This document shows, piece by piece, positions 38,701 through 46,875 of a DNA stretch of 64,000 nt (its first letter is position 1; the number at the start of each line of letters is the position of its first letter). The stretch is taken from contig JACKHM010000005.1 in the NCBI GenBank assembly GCA_020638995.1, positions 124,001-188,000 of the forward strand, read 5' to 3'. This stretch comes from Planctomycetaceae bacterium. Its GTDB lineage: Bacteria; Planctomycetota; Planctomycetia; Pirellulales; Pirellulaceae. Position numbers and translations under genes: made by a program. The notes beneath the pieces were generated by a model. The model had not been told where the DNA came from. It searched no databases and saw only the letters and a list, made by a program, of their open reading frames with translations.

Positions 38701-38909
38701 GCAACCCTCGCTCGGAAGAAGTTGAAGAGTTACGCGAGTATTACGAGTCAGAACTGGCGTACTTTCAAAGCGATCACCGTGCAGCAAGCTCGCTGCTTGC
38801 CGTCGGGCAATCGACGCGAGATGAACGACTCGACCTTGAGGAACATGCTGCATATACAAGCGTCGCCAGATTGCTGCTGAATCTCGACGAGACATTAACG
38901 AAGAATTGA
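35787..38909 (+). CDS. PSCyt1-DUF1549-DUF1553 protein
   Basis: This protein of about 1040 residues has a signal peptide in the segment MPRICWLLGTFLAVQGFVGS. The true start is either the ATG at 35787 (GAGAGA upstream) or the one at 35835. The cytochrome c domain has NCFRCHGVDE (C55, C58, H59) and VMPPPTT. DUF1549 is marked by HFVLDRLKRTGLTPSPLA, LSFDLTGLPPTLVEVDAF and YADSNGYQYDTERTMWPWRE. DUF1553 is marked by HPLTARVFVNRLWQQIFGIG and RYRMSAEMIRDNALAVSGLL. The middle part (about 455-630) looks like a jelly-roll ligand-binding domain distinct from the F5/8C insert of the first copy. It lies 28 bp after the first DUF1501 gene and 6 bp before the second. Confidence 0.9.
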   Translation: MRSTSAVQAVPSFASLMPRICWLLGTFLAVQGFVGSAAEPLQYNRDIRPILADNCFRCHGVDEAARKAELRLDRRKDAIDSGALAPGEPDESELLRRVLSNDPDEVMPPPTTRQGLSGEQKAKLRQWIAGGATYEEHWSFVPPVKAELPPIATRLGAAHDAIATSGTATTQNAIDHFVLDRLKRTGLTPSPLASRPTLIRRLSFDLTGLPPTLVEVDAFSNDVSDAAYEAVVDRLLRSERYGEHMARYWLDAARYADSNGYQYDTERTMWPWREWVINAFNSNMPFDQFTVEQLAGDLLPEATTQQRLATGFNRNHPITIEGGVIDEEYRTEYVIDRITTTSTVWMGLTMGCARCHDHKYDPLTRKDFYSFFAFFNNVPERGNNGFAPKLRAPTPSQQSELDNLAERITGVEDRLAPFGHKIAEQQSEWESTASKRIENQWQVLTPAVMKSSAESTLTLLDDTSVLASGPSPGNDDYDLTFDTIAKEVTAIRLEAITHESLPHKGAGRAFNSNFVLSEFEVHLLGGQEVKSKPIKMSAVSADYEQKNYEAARSLDGDLSTGWAVDGPTRKENSTAVYLLASPLAMPKGSQLHIAMRHRYGGAHTIGRFRISVSNDPSFAMPTDVAIALKMTPEERSKAQNKILTDYFVAHVADGEIRTLGRELEDLKARQKSIEASFPESLVMTEMETPRDTFMLIRGQYDQKGDKVTSATPEFLPQPSADANLDRLALAKWLVSREHPLTARVFVNRLWQQIFGIGIVKTTEDLGTQGEWPSHPELLDWLAVEFMESGWDVKHIVKMIVMSSTYRQSSDVSTVLHERDPENRLLARGPRYRMSAEMIRDNALAVSGLLVEKVGGPSVYPYQPPGLWLEINNRPNYSKAYPTGSGDDLYRRSMYTYWKRTVPPPTMAAFDAPEREFCLVRRSRTNTPLQALVVLNDPQFVEAARHLAERIMTDGGSDVDSRLATGMRLTLARNPRSEEVEELREYYESELAYFQSDHRAASSLLAVGQSTRDERLDLEEHAAYTSVARLLLNLDETLTKN

Positions 38910-38915
38910 ACCGCC

Positions 38916-40322
38916 ATGTTGCATCAAACCCGCCGTCACTTCTTCAAGCAGTCTGCCGCCTCGATCGGCGCGGTAGCTCTCGCCCAACTGATAGACGGTC
39001 AGGCGACCAAAGCGGCCACGAACGTAACGCCCGTTCGTGCCAAACGCGTTATCTATATGTTTCAGTCGGGCGCTCCGTCGCAGGTCGATTTGTTCGATTA
39101 CAAACCTGAACTCGGCAAGTTGCACGGCACGGAACTACCAGCGTCCGTGAGAATGGGGCAGCGTTTGACGGGAATGACCGCGGGCCAGAAACAACTGCCC
39201 ATTGCGAAGAGCACGTGGGAGTTCAAGCGTTTTGGCGAATCCGGCATGTGGTTGAGCGAGCAGTTGCCGCATATTGGAAACATCGCGGACGATATTTGCA
39301 TCGTGAAAACGGTTCATACGGAAGCGATCAATCACGACCCGGCGATCACGTTCTTTATGACCGGAAACCAACAGCCCGGTCGGCCGAGCATTGGATCGTG
39401 GGTCAGCTACGGTATTGGTTCGGCCAACGAAAACCTTCCCGCATTCGTTGTGTTGTTATCAAAGAATACTTATGCTGCGGCCCAACCTCTTTATGCCCGA
39501 CTCTGGGGCAGTGGCTTTTTGCCAGCGAGTCATCAGGGCGTCAAGTTTCGCTCCTCGGGTGATCCCGTCCTGTATCTCAACGATCCAGCGGGCTCGCCGC
39601 TCGCCGCCCGGCGCCGCTTGCTCGATTCGCTTGGTAAGCTGAACCGAATGCAACTTGAACGGGCCGGGGATCCCGAAATCGAAGCTCGCATCGCGTCGTA
39701 CGAAATGTCCTATCGCATGCAGATGTCGGTGCCGGAACTGACTGATTTTGCTGACGAGCCTGAATCGACCTTTAAGCTTTATGGAGAAGACGCCCGTACG
39801 CCCGGTACGCATGCGGCCAATTGTTTGCTTGCTCGACGGCTTGCCGAACGCGACGTCCGCTTCATTCAGCTGTTTCACCGCGGCTGGGATAATCATTCGC
39901 GTCTTCCGACCGAACATCCGAAGATCTGCAAGGAAGTCGATCAGGGGTCGGCCGCACTTGTGAAGGATCTCAAGCAACGCGGCTTGCTCGCCGACACGCT
40001 GATCGTATGGGGCGGCGAATTTGGTCGCACCGTCTACTCCCAAGGCAACCTGGATGGCAACAATTATGGTCGCGATCATCACCCACGCTGCTTCAGCATG
40101 TGGCTGTCTGGCGGAGGTGTGAAGGGTGGAATGACTTGGGGCGAGACGGATGAGTTCTGTTACAACATCGCCAGTGATGGCGTTCATGTAAACGAGCTGA
40201 ACGCGACCATTCTTCACTTACTTGGCATCGATCATCGCCAACTGACCTATCGGTACCAGGGACTTGACCAGCGTTTAACCGGAGTAGAAGAGGTCGAGCC
40301 GGTTGCTGGCATTTTGTCTTGA
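38916..40322 (+). CDS. DUF1501 protein, second copy
   Basis: This 468-residue partner of the preceding gene starts 6 bp after its stop. It has a Tat-like leader (TRRHFFKQSAASIGAVALAQ), then KRVIYMFQSGAPSQVDLFDY, ENLPAFVVLLSKNTYAAAQP, DTLIVWGGEFGRTVYS and NYGRDHHPRCFSMWLSGGGV. The domain content matches the first DUF1501 protein, but the sequences are clearly diverged, so this is an old duplication of the whole two-gene module. Confidence 0.93.
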   Translation: MLHQTRRHFFKQSAASIGAVALAQLIDGQATKAATNVTPVRAKRVIYMFQSGAPSQVDLFDYKPELGKLHGTELPASVRMGQRLTGMTAGQKQLPIAKSTWEFKRFGESGMWLSEQLPHIGNIADDICIVKTVHTEAINHDPAITFFMTGNQQPGRPSIGSWVSYGIGSANENLPAFVVLLSKNTYAAAQPLYARLWGSGFLPASHQGVKFRSSGDPVLYLNDPAGSPLAARRRLLDSLGKLNRMQLERAGDPEIEARIASYEMSYRMQMSVPELTDFADEPESTFKLYGEDARTPGTHAANCLLARRLAERDVRFIQLFHRGWDNHSRLPTEHPKICKEVDQGSAALVKDLKQRGLLADTLIVWGGEFGRTVYSQGNLDGNNYGRDHHPRCFSMWLSGGGVKGGMTWGETDEFCYNIASDGVHVNELNATILHLLGIDHRQLTYRYQGLDQRLTGVEEVEPVAGILS

Positions 40323-40353
40323 TTGACCGATCGTTGGCAGTGAGCACCGTCGC

Positions 40354-40641
40354 ATGGAATACATTGCGTTGATTCACAAAGATGCGGATCATGAAGCGTC
40401 TCGTGAAGAGTGGGACAGCTTTTTCAAAGCCGCCGGGGCATCAGGCATGTTCAGAGGTGGTAGTGCGATCGGCCACAGCTGTAAGCTGGGCGAGAAAGAG
40501 GCTCCGTCGATGACTGAGTATATCGGGGGCTTTATGCGGTTCGATACCGACGAGCTGGCCAAGCTCCTCGAACTGCTCGCTGAGCACCCGGTGACGAAAC
40601 ACGGCGGTACGATCGAGCTATGTGAAATGCCGCTAACGTAA
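40354..40641 (+). CDS. YCII-related small protein
   Basis: This 95-residue protein begins MEYIALIHKDADHEASREEW and contains the YCII/DGPF-like pattern GFMRFDTDELAKLLELLAEH and GGTIELCEMPLT. The fold is a ferredoxin-like dimeric alpha+beta barrel. Family members are linked to signalling or to unknown small-molecule catalysis; no active site can be assigned here. It lies 31 bp after the DUF1501 gene and may be read through from it. Confidence 0.75.
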   Translation: MEYIALIHKDADHEASREEWDSFFKAAGASGMFRGGSAIGHSCKLGEKEAPSMTEYIGGFMRFDTDELAKLLELLAEHPVTKHGGTIELCEMPLT

Positions 40642-40733
40642 GCGGGCGAAGTCGCAACTAAGATAAGAGAAATCGCGACCGCGCGCGTACCGCTGTTTGC
40701 GAACTGATTCCAACGTCTGCTATCGAGAGTTCA

Positions 40734-43700
40734 ATGAAGCCAATTTATCTTGCACTCAGTCTCCTGCTGCTCAATTCTGTGACGTTCGCGGCTGCCCCAC
40801 CAAAGCCTCTCAAGGCGTTGCTCGTCACCGGCGGCTGTTGTCACGATTACACGGTACAGAAACAATTAATCAAAAAAGGACTCGAAGAACGCGCAAATAT
40901 CGAGGTCACAGTCGTCCAGCAGGGCGGAACTACGACGAACGCGAAGATTCCTTTATACGAAGACCCCAACTGGGCAGACGGCTACGACATTGTTTTGCAC
41001 GACGAATGCTTTTCCGACGTGCCCGATCCAGCTTGGACCCAGCGAGTGCTCAAACCGCATCAGCACGGCTTACCCGGGGTCGTCATTCATTGTGCGATGC
41101 ATTGTTATCGCGATGGGACGGACGAGTGGTTTAAGTTTTGCGGCGTCACTTCACGCCGGCATGGCGCTCACTACGCTCACGAGGTGCTGACGCGCGACGG
41201 CGAGCATCCGATCATGCGCGGATTGGGAGCAGGTTGGGCGAATCCGGCCGGCGAGTTGTACTGGATCGAAAAGGTATGGCCGACGACGCATCCTCTAGCT
41301 TCTGCGAAGAATCGGGAAAAGGGAAGCGAAGAAGTTTGTGTTTGGACGAACGACTATCAAGGCACTCGGGTCTTTGGAACGACGCTGGGGCATCACAACG
41401 AAACCGTCGAACATCCAGCGTTCCTGAATATGCTTACGCGTGGAACGCTTTGGGCATGCGGCAAACTAGAGGAATCCTATTTGAAGCCCGTTGCAGCAAA
41501 GTTGGTACCGGTCGATCTGGCGAGAGATAAACCGGCCACCGCATCGAGCGAAGAACGCGATAAGAACAATCTTGCCCCTCATGCCGTTGATGGTAAGAAG
41601 TCAACGCGCTGGTGTGCTGCAAATCCCTCGGCACCGCAATGGTGGCAAGTCGACCTGGAGACGCCGCAGCACCTGACGGGTTGCCATCTTGCTTGGGAAA
41701 ATCCAAACGCTGCATTCCGTTACAAGGTCGAGGGCTCAACGGATAGCAAAACATGGCACCTCCTCGTCGATCGCGCTGACAACACGACCGACAAGCACTA
41801 CACCCATGAATTCGATACGCCATCGACGCGCTACTTGAGAGTAACATTTTTGGGTAGTGATACGGGGAATTGGGGAAGCCTGTGGGAGGTTAATGTATTC
41901 GGCGACGAGATGGTCAAGGTCGACCCTCAGGAAGCACGTGCCAATGCTGAGCAGGTTCAACTAGCGGATGTCCGGCTGCCAAAAGAGTTCGAGGCGACTA
42001 TGTTTGCCACGCCACCAGCCGTCAACTATCCGGTGTTCGTTGCAGCGGCACCAGATGGGACGGCGTATGTTTCCGTCGACAAGAATGGTTCGTTGGATCG
42101 CGAAGCGAAACGCGGCTCGGTTTATCGACTGCGAGATGTCGACGGCGATGGACGCGCAGACGAGTCGAAGCTGTTCATCGCAGATGTCGATTCACCGCGA
42201 GGACTCGTGTGGGATTATGACCGGTTGTATTTGATGCATCCGCCACACTTGAGTGCGTTTATCGACCACGATCTTGACGGGATTGCCGACGAGCAGCAGA
42301 CGATCGTAACGAACATTGCTTTCACCTTCAAAGATCGACCGGCGGATCACACTTCTAATGGTGTCACCTTGGGCATTGATGGTTGGCTGTATCTCGCCAT
42401 TGGCGACTTTGGGTTTATGGAAGCGGAAGGTACCGATGGACGTAAGCTTCAGCTTCGCGGCGGTGGCGTCGTACGCGTTCGTCCTGATGGCACTGGGCTA
42501 GAGCTGTACTCGCGGGGCACTCGGAACATCCTGGAGGTCGCCGTGGATCCGCTGCTGAACGGATTCACTCGCGACAATACAAACGACGGAGGTGGTTGGG
42601 ATATCCGGCTGCATCACTTCACTGGCTGGGAGGATCACGGTTATCCGCGGCTGTTCACTCGCTTTGGCGAAGAAGTGATTCAACCCTTGGCCGACTATGG
42701 GGGCGGTTCGGGGTGCGGCGCCTTGTTCCTCGATGAGCCGGGATTTCCAACGGGGTTTAGCGATGCTCTCTACACGGCAGACTGGGGGAGGAATTGGATT
42801 TATCGTCATCAACTAACGCCCCGCGGAGCGACTTTCAAACCGACGCAGGAGGAGTTCCTTCGTGCGACGCGCGTGACGGATCTTGATGTCGATGCGATGA
42901 GCCGCTTGTACGTGACGAGTTGGAAAGGAGCGACATTCAAGTACGAGGGAGACAACGTCGGGTATCTGCTGCGCGTCTCACCCAAAGGCTATGCGCCTAC
43001 TTCGCTTCCCGAGTTTGACGCCGCGACCGATGTGGAACTTTTGAAATTACTTGAATCACCCAGCCATCGTCGGAGGTTGGAGGCGCAAAGGACTTTGATT
43101 CGTCGCGTGCAACTCGGGTCCGCGGGAGAAGATATTCATCAGGAACTGAAGAAGCTCGCCGGAGATGCTGGGCAATCATTGGCCACCCGTGTGGCAGCGA
43201 TCTTTGCGTTGAAGCAGGCGTTCGGCAGCAAGTCGCATCCGACCCTCGTGGCTCTCTCCGAGGATGAAGCGTTACGGCCATTCGCGATCCGCGCGCTGAC
43301 CGATCGCAATGACCAACTAGTCGACATCCCGCTTGATCCCATCATGTTGGGCCTGTTCAGCAAGGATCCCCGCTCGCGGCTGGAGTCCTGCATCGCTATG
43401 GCTCGCTTGAAGCTTATCGACTTGGCGCGCGAGATGACTCCATTGCTTGCCGATCCCGATCCGATCGTCTCTCACACGGCGATTCAAGCGTTGATCGAAA
43501 TGCAATCTGCCGAAGCGTGTTTTGTAGTGGTCGATGAAGCAAGTTTCGACGACCCAAGGCGTGTGAAGGCCTTTCGCGTGCTTCAGTCACTGCACCACGA
43601 GAGCGTGGTCTCGGGGCTGATCTTGAGGTTGGAGCGAGAACGCGATGCCGCGCGCCGAGCGGGCTTTCTGACAGCGTTGTGTCGGCTCTATCACACAGAG

Positions 43701-44978
43701 GGCGAGTGGAAGGGAAACAGCTGGGGTACGCGTCCGGATACCCGTGGACCGTACTATCAGCCCGAACCCTGGTCGGCCACAAATCAGATCGGTCGCGCGC
43801 TAAAAGTTGCCTTGGACAATGCCGAGGGTGACGAAGCATCATTTCTGCTCGACGAGCTCTCGCGACATCGCGTCGATATAGAGGGCACGTTAGAGACGGT
43901 GATCGAGATGGCAAAACGTGACTCCCGACTTGTAGCACCCGCAGTGTCGCAGCTGGCGCGTGCCACAGACATTTCCGGCGGAGCCTTTGAGTTACTCATC
44001 GAGGCGTCCGAGAGTGAAGGACTCACGAAACAAGTTCGCTCTCAAGCAGCAATCGCCTTGCTGAAAATGAATCGACCACGTGCATTTGAGGCCGCGCTCT
44101 CTACCATCGGCTCCCTCGCTGTGGCCGATGATAAGAGCCCTGAGTACGCAAACGCCTGGGAGACGTTGAAGAATGTGCGAAATCTGGAACGACATGCGGC
44201 TTCATTGATCGCGGGCGCCAAGTCAGCAAATGACGCGCAAGCTCGAATCGCTAACGCTTGCATGTTGGTTCTCGCAGGCTCTGACGAGATATCCCCAGAA
44301 ACGAAAACGCTGGCCGATAAGTTTGTCGACGACGCCTGGGCCTCACCTAAGCAGCGAGTTCAAGTCTTGAGGGCAGCTTCGCTGGCAAATGCTCGCGAGT
44401 TGGAGTCCAAGGTCCGGCTCGCAACGAAGGATGCCGATGAAGCCGTCGCGACGGTAGCTCGGCAAGTCGCGGCAGCGTGGAAGTTGGCTCCCGAACCGAC
44501 TCCCGCGGGTCCACCACTCAAGACATTGAATCCCGAAGCCGTCATTGCGGTGGCAGTGGAGCAACGCGGGGACATCGGTCGCGGCGAGCAGGTGTTTCTG
44601 AAGTTAAACTGCGCGAAGTGCCACACGGTTAAAGACGGCGAGCCAAGTCGCGGACCGCACCTGCCGCTCGTTGTAAAAACCTACAAGCGAAACCAGCTTG
44701 CCGAATCTATCTTGCTGCCCAGCAAGTCGATCGCTCAAGGTTTCGTTACCAATCTGTTCCTGTTGGACAGTGGAAAGACGCTGACCGGGTTCGTCACGAG
44801 CGAAGCGGCCGACGAAATCACCATCCGAGACAACGAAGGCAAAGAGATCAAAATACCCGTCTCGCAAATCGAAGAACGAGTCAAGCAGGACGTTTCGGTC
44901 ATGCCGCTAGGACTGGCGAACGAGATAGGCTTGAGCGACTTTGTCTCGTTGATCGACTACTTAGAAGCCCTGCGTTAA
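40734..44978 (+). CDS. ThuA-F5/8C-PVC dehydrogenase-HEAT-cytochrome c fusion protein
   Basis: This 1414-residue exported protein has a signal peptide (LALSLLLLNSVTFAAA). Order: ThuA domain (about 21-245; KALLVTGGCCHDYTVQ, VVIHCAMHCYRDG, RVFGTTLGHHNET); F5/8C domain (about 258-395; WWQVDLETPQHLTGCHLAWE); PVC-type dehydrogenase propeller (about 410-760; VDGDGRADESKLFIAD, LYLAIGDFGF); HEAT-like helices (about 780-1240); cytochrome c with NCAKCHTVKDG (C1293, C1296, H1297) and likely axial M1390 (SVMPLGLA). It joins the stand-alone ThuA (15928) and the heme-dehydrogenase architecture in one chain, which suggests ThuA and dehydrogenase act in one pathway. Confidence 0.9.
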   Translation: MKPIYLALSLLLLNSVTFAAAPPKPLKALLVTGGCCHDYTVQKQLIKKGLEERANIEVTVVQQGGTTTNAKIPLYEDPNWADGYDIVLHDECFSDVPDPAWTQRVLKPHQHGLPGVVIHCAMHCYRDGTDEWFKFCGVTSRRHGAHYAHEVLTRDGEHPIMRGLGAGWANPAGELYWIEKVWPTTHPLASAKNREKGSEEVCVWTNDYQGTRVFGTTLGHHNETVEHPAFLNMLTRGTLWACGKLEESYLKPVAAKLVPVDLARDKPATASSEERDKNNLAPHAVDGKKSTRWCAANPSAPQWWQVDLETPQHLTGCHLAWENPNAAFRYKVEGSTDSKTWHLLVDRADNTTDKHYTHEFDTPSTRYLRVTFLGSDTGNWGSLWEVNVFGDEMVKVDPQEARANAEQVQLADVRLPKEFEATMFATPPAVNYPVFVAAAPDGTAYVSVDKNGSLDREAKRGSVYRLRDVDGDGRADESKLFIADVDSPRGLVWDYDRLYLMHPPHLSAFIDHDLDGIADEQQTIVTNIAFTFKDRPADHTSNGVTLGIDGWLYLAIGDFGFMEAEGTDGRKLQLRGGGVVRVRPDGTGLELYSRGTRNILEVAVDPLLNGFTRDNTNDGGGWDIRLHHFTGWEDHGYPRLFTRFGEEVIQPLADYGGGSGCGALFLDEPGFPTGFSDALYTADWGRNWIYRHQLTPRGATFKPTQEEFLRATRVTDLDVDAMSRLYVTSWKGATFKYEGDNVGYLLRVSPKGYAPTSLPEFDAATDVELLKLLESPSHRRRLEAQRTLIRRVQLGSAGEDIHQELKKLAGDAGQSLATRVAAIFALKQAFGSKSHPTLVALSEDEALRPFAIRALTDRNDQLVDIPLDPIMLGLFSKDPRSRLESCIAMARLKLIDLAREMTPLLADPDPIVSHTAIQALIEMQSAEACFVVVDEASFDDPRRVKAFRVLQSLHHESVVSGLILRLERERDAARRAGFLTALCRLYHTEGEWKGNSWGTRPDTRGPYYQPEPWSATNQIGRALKVALDNAEGDEASFLLDELSRHRVDIEGTLETVIEMAKRDSRLVAPAVSQLARATDISGGAFELLIEASESEGLTKQVRSQAAIALLKMNRPRAFEAALSTIGSLAVADDKSPEYANAWETLKNVRNLERHAASLIAGAKSANDAQARIANACMLVLAGSDEISPETKTLADKFVDDAWASPKQRVQVLRAASLANARELESKVRLATKDADEAVATVARQVAAAWKLAPEPTPAGPPLKTLNPEAVIAVAVEQRGDIGRGEQVFLKLNCAKCHTVKDGEPSRGPHLPLVVKTYKRNQLAESILLPSKSIAQGFVTNLFLLDSGKTLTGFVTSEAADEITIRDNEGKEIKIPVSQIEERVKQDVSVMPLGLANEIGLSDFVSLIDYLEALR

Positions 44979-45024
44979 GCTAACTATCGCGCTTGCCGGA
45001 AAGCACATGGGATGAGTAGCCCAA

Positions 45025-45264
45025 ATTAGTTGTCCTTCCAGCCGCCAGCGGGCTGTGAAAGCAAGGAATCCATCGGTGGAACAGTTTTTGGAGTCGTTCG
45101 ACGCCGTGCCTGGCGTCGCCCAAAGGTAGATTGCGGTGGAGCTACATCGCCTCATGAACACGATCGACTTATAAGCACCATCGGATGGCGCTTTGGCGAG
45201 TGCGGCGGAATCTGTGTTCTTAATGCTTGAAGCTGCTGAGGCGGGCAAGGGTAAAGACACCTAG
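45025..45264 (+). pseudogene. Decayed antitoxin gene of a toxin-antitoxin pair
   Basis: In frame 1 the DNA reads NPSVEQFLESFDAVPGVAQR, stop, IAVELHRLMNTIDL, stop, APSDGALASAAESVFLMLEA and ends AEAGKGKDT at the TAG at 45262. Internal stops are at 45127 and 45172. The pattern (bulky helix ending in Gln-Arg, then ALASAAESVFLMLEA near the C-terminus) resembles small antitoxins that precede MazF/PemK toxins in planctomycetes and cyanobacteria. The toxin relic follows a few bases later. The family match is from memory of pattern, so the assignment is moderate; the coding character with two internal stops is directly visible. Confidence 0.5.
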
Positions 45265-45415
45265 TTGAGATGAGGACGGGCTCGTGGATCTGAGGCTCAC
45301 GGCAAATGTGCGCCACTGAATAACCTTGAGCATTCAGCTTGAAGACGATGTTCGAGCGTTAGGACCGCGGGAAAAACAATTTCGGTATATGAATCGTTAG
45401 AATGCATCAGACACG

Positions 45416-45421
45416 AGGAGG
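45416..45421 (+). promoter_or_regulatory. Strong ribosome binding site AGGAGG deciding the transposase start
   Basis: AGGAGG ends 7 bases before the ATG at 45429, so that ATG, not the upstream in-frame ATG at 45402, is the likely transposase start. Confidence 0.7.
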
Positions 45422-45428
45422 TTTTCTG

Positions 45429-46632
45429 ATGCGAGCTTATGATGCAGTCGTTGAACGGCAGATGGTGAACTTTTATGGTTCTCTGTCAGAGAAAGATCGA
45501 AGACGCTATGCGGCGGTCGAAGCGGCCAAGCTGGGGCATGGCGGGAAGGCTTACCTGGCCACGCTGTTCGGATGCGATCCGGATACGATCTCTGCGGGCG
45601 CCCTCGATGTGGAGCAGTTACCCGACGACCCCGCTGCGGGCCGCGTCCGAAAAAAAGGGCGGACGCAAGAAAACTAGCTCTGCCGATCCGCAACTGTTGC
45701 CTTCGCTCAAGCAAGCGGTGGAAGCTCGCACGGCGGGCTCGCCAGTTGAGCCCGGCCAGTTGTGGACGGATCGTTCGCCGACCGAGTTGGCTGACGAACT
45801 CACTCAGCAAGGCCATCGGGTCGATCGCAAGACCGTGGGCAAGATGCTCCGCGAAGAGCTCGGTTTGTCGCGTCGACGGATGTCCAAAACATTGCCGATG
45901 GGAGAAAGCGACGACCGCGACGCTCAGTTTCGTCGTCTGCAAAAGCTTAAAGCGACGTTCCTCCGTCAAGGCTTTGCCGTGTTGAGCATCGATACGAAAA
46001 AGAAGGAGTTATTGGGGAACTTTTATCGAGCGGGACCGGCTTGGACCACAGGCCGAGTGCTGGCGTGGGACCATGACTTTCCCAGTTCGGCCTGGGGCAA
46101 GGTGATTCCGTACGGCGTTTACGACATGGCTCGTAACGAATCGCTGGTGTACCTGGCTCAAGGAGCCGACACTGGGCAACTCGCGGTCGATGCGATTCGC
46201 CGCTGGTGGTATCGCCTGGGGAAGTGGCGTTACCCGACCGACTCGCCGCTGTTGTTGCTGGCCGATTGCGGTGGGAGCAACGGTTATCGTGTCCCTTTGT
46301 TTCGTGAACAGCTTCAGTTGTTGTCGGATCAGCTTGGCAAGACGATCCGCGTTTGCCACTTGCCGCCTTACTGCTCGAAGTACAATCCGATCGACCATCG
46401 GTTGTTTTGTCATCTCAGCCGCAGTTTGCAATCGCTACTGCTGCGAAGCGTTGAGTTGATTCGCGAGGCGTTGTCAGCAACGACGACTCGAACCGGCTTG
46501 CGAGTCATCACGGAACTGGCTCGCAAGGTGTATCGGTCTGGCATCAAAGCATCTCGAGAATATCTTGCCGACGAAACCGTCATCCGCGATAACTACCTAC
46601 CGCAATTCAACTACCGTTTCGACCCCCGTTAA
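45429..46632 (+). CDS. ISAzo13-family transposase, read in two frames (frameshift at an A7 run)
   Basis: The first frame (45429-45677) gives the N-terminal part (MRAYDAVVERQMVNFYGSLS to DPAAGRVRKKG) and ends at TAG. The rest continues one base over to TAA at 46632 (GGRKKTSSADPQLLPSLKQA onward). The break is at GAAAAAAAGGGC (about 45648-45659). One A fewer would give the continuous RVRKKGGRKKTSS. Catalytic acidic segments are VLSIDTKKKELLG and LLADCGGSNGYR; the third is YNPIDHRLF, with Asp where I would expect Glu in this family. The A7 run may allow slippage, or the copy is a frameshift mutant. Confidence 0.8.
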
Positions 46633-46875
46633 ACACCGAAATTGTTTTTACCGCAGTCCTTAGTAGCAACGGTGCCGCATGCGACGAGACTGCGCGGTAC
46701 CCGCTTTGAAGTCCAGACAGGTACGTATCTCCTTAAGCTAGGTGCTTTTGGTGCGCAGACCCTTGTGACGATTCCGCGGTCCAAGCTTACCGGGCGATTG
46801 GGCGAGTTATCTACCGATGATCTGCAGCCAACCGAAAACACAGTTAGATCTCGGCTTGGGCTGATATAACTCACT

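Larger units (their letters stand above)
45362..46659 (+). mobile_element. ISAzo13-type insertion sequence, complete with terminal repeats and TTA target duplication
   Basis: The 1298-bp element is bounded by 25-bp inverted terminal repeats at 45362-45386 and 46635-46659 that agree at 23 of 25 positions. The trinucleotide TTA flanks it on both sides (45359-45361 and 46660-46662). The transposase fills the interior; its stop is 2 bp before the right repeat. Removing the element and one TTA restores a reading frame across the junction, which confirms the boundaries independently. Confidence 0.85.
45270..46869 (+). pseudogene. MazF/PemK-like toxin gene, decayed and split by an insertion sequence
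   Basis: The left piece (45272-45361) encodes EDGLVDLRLTANVRH, a TGA stop at 45317, then ITLSIQLEDDVRAL. The right piece (46663-46869) encodes VATVPHATRLRGTRFEVQTG and LVTIPRSKLTGRLGELSTDD, ending RSRLGLI. With the insertion sequence and one copy of the TTA duplication removed, the frames join exactly (DDVRAL-VATVPHATRL). The whole has the MazF/PemK pattern of LVDL near the start, VVPHTTSLRGS-like centre, VTIPRSKL and a final LGL. The TGA where a Cys is usual and a poor start show that the gene was already dead or was lost after insertion. Confidence 0.65.

Noticed and set aside
45397..45969. 190-residue minus-strand open frame inside the insertion sequence
   Set aside because: It lies opposite the transposase and ends within it; no motif.
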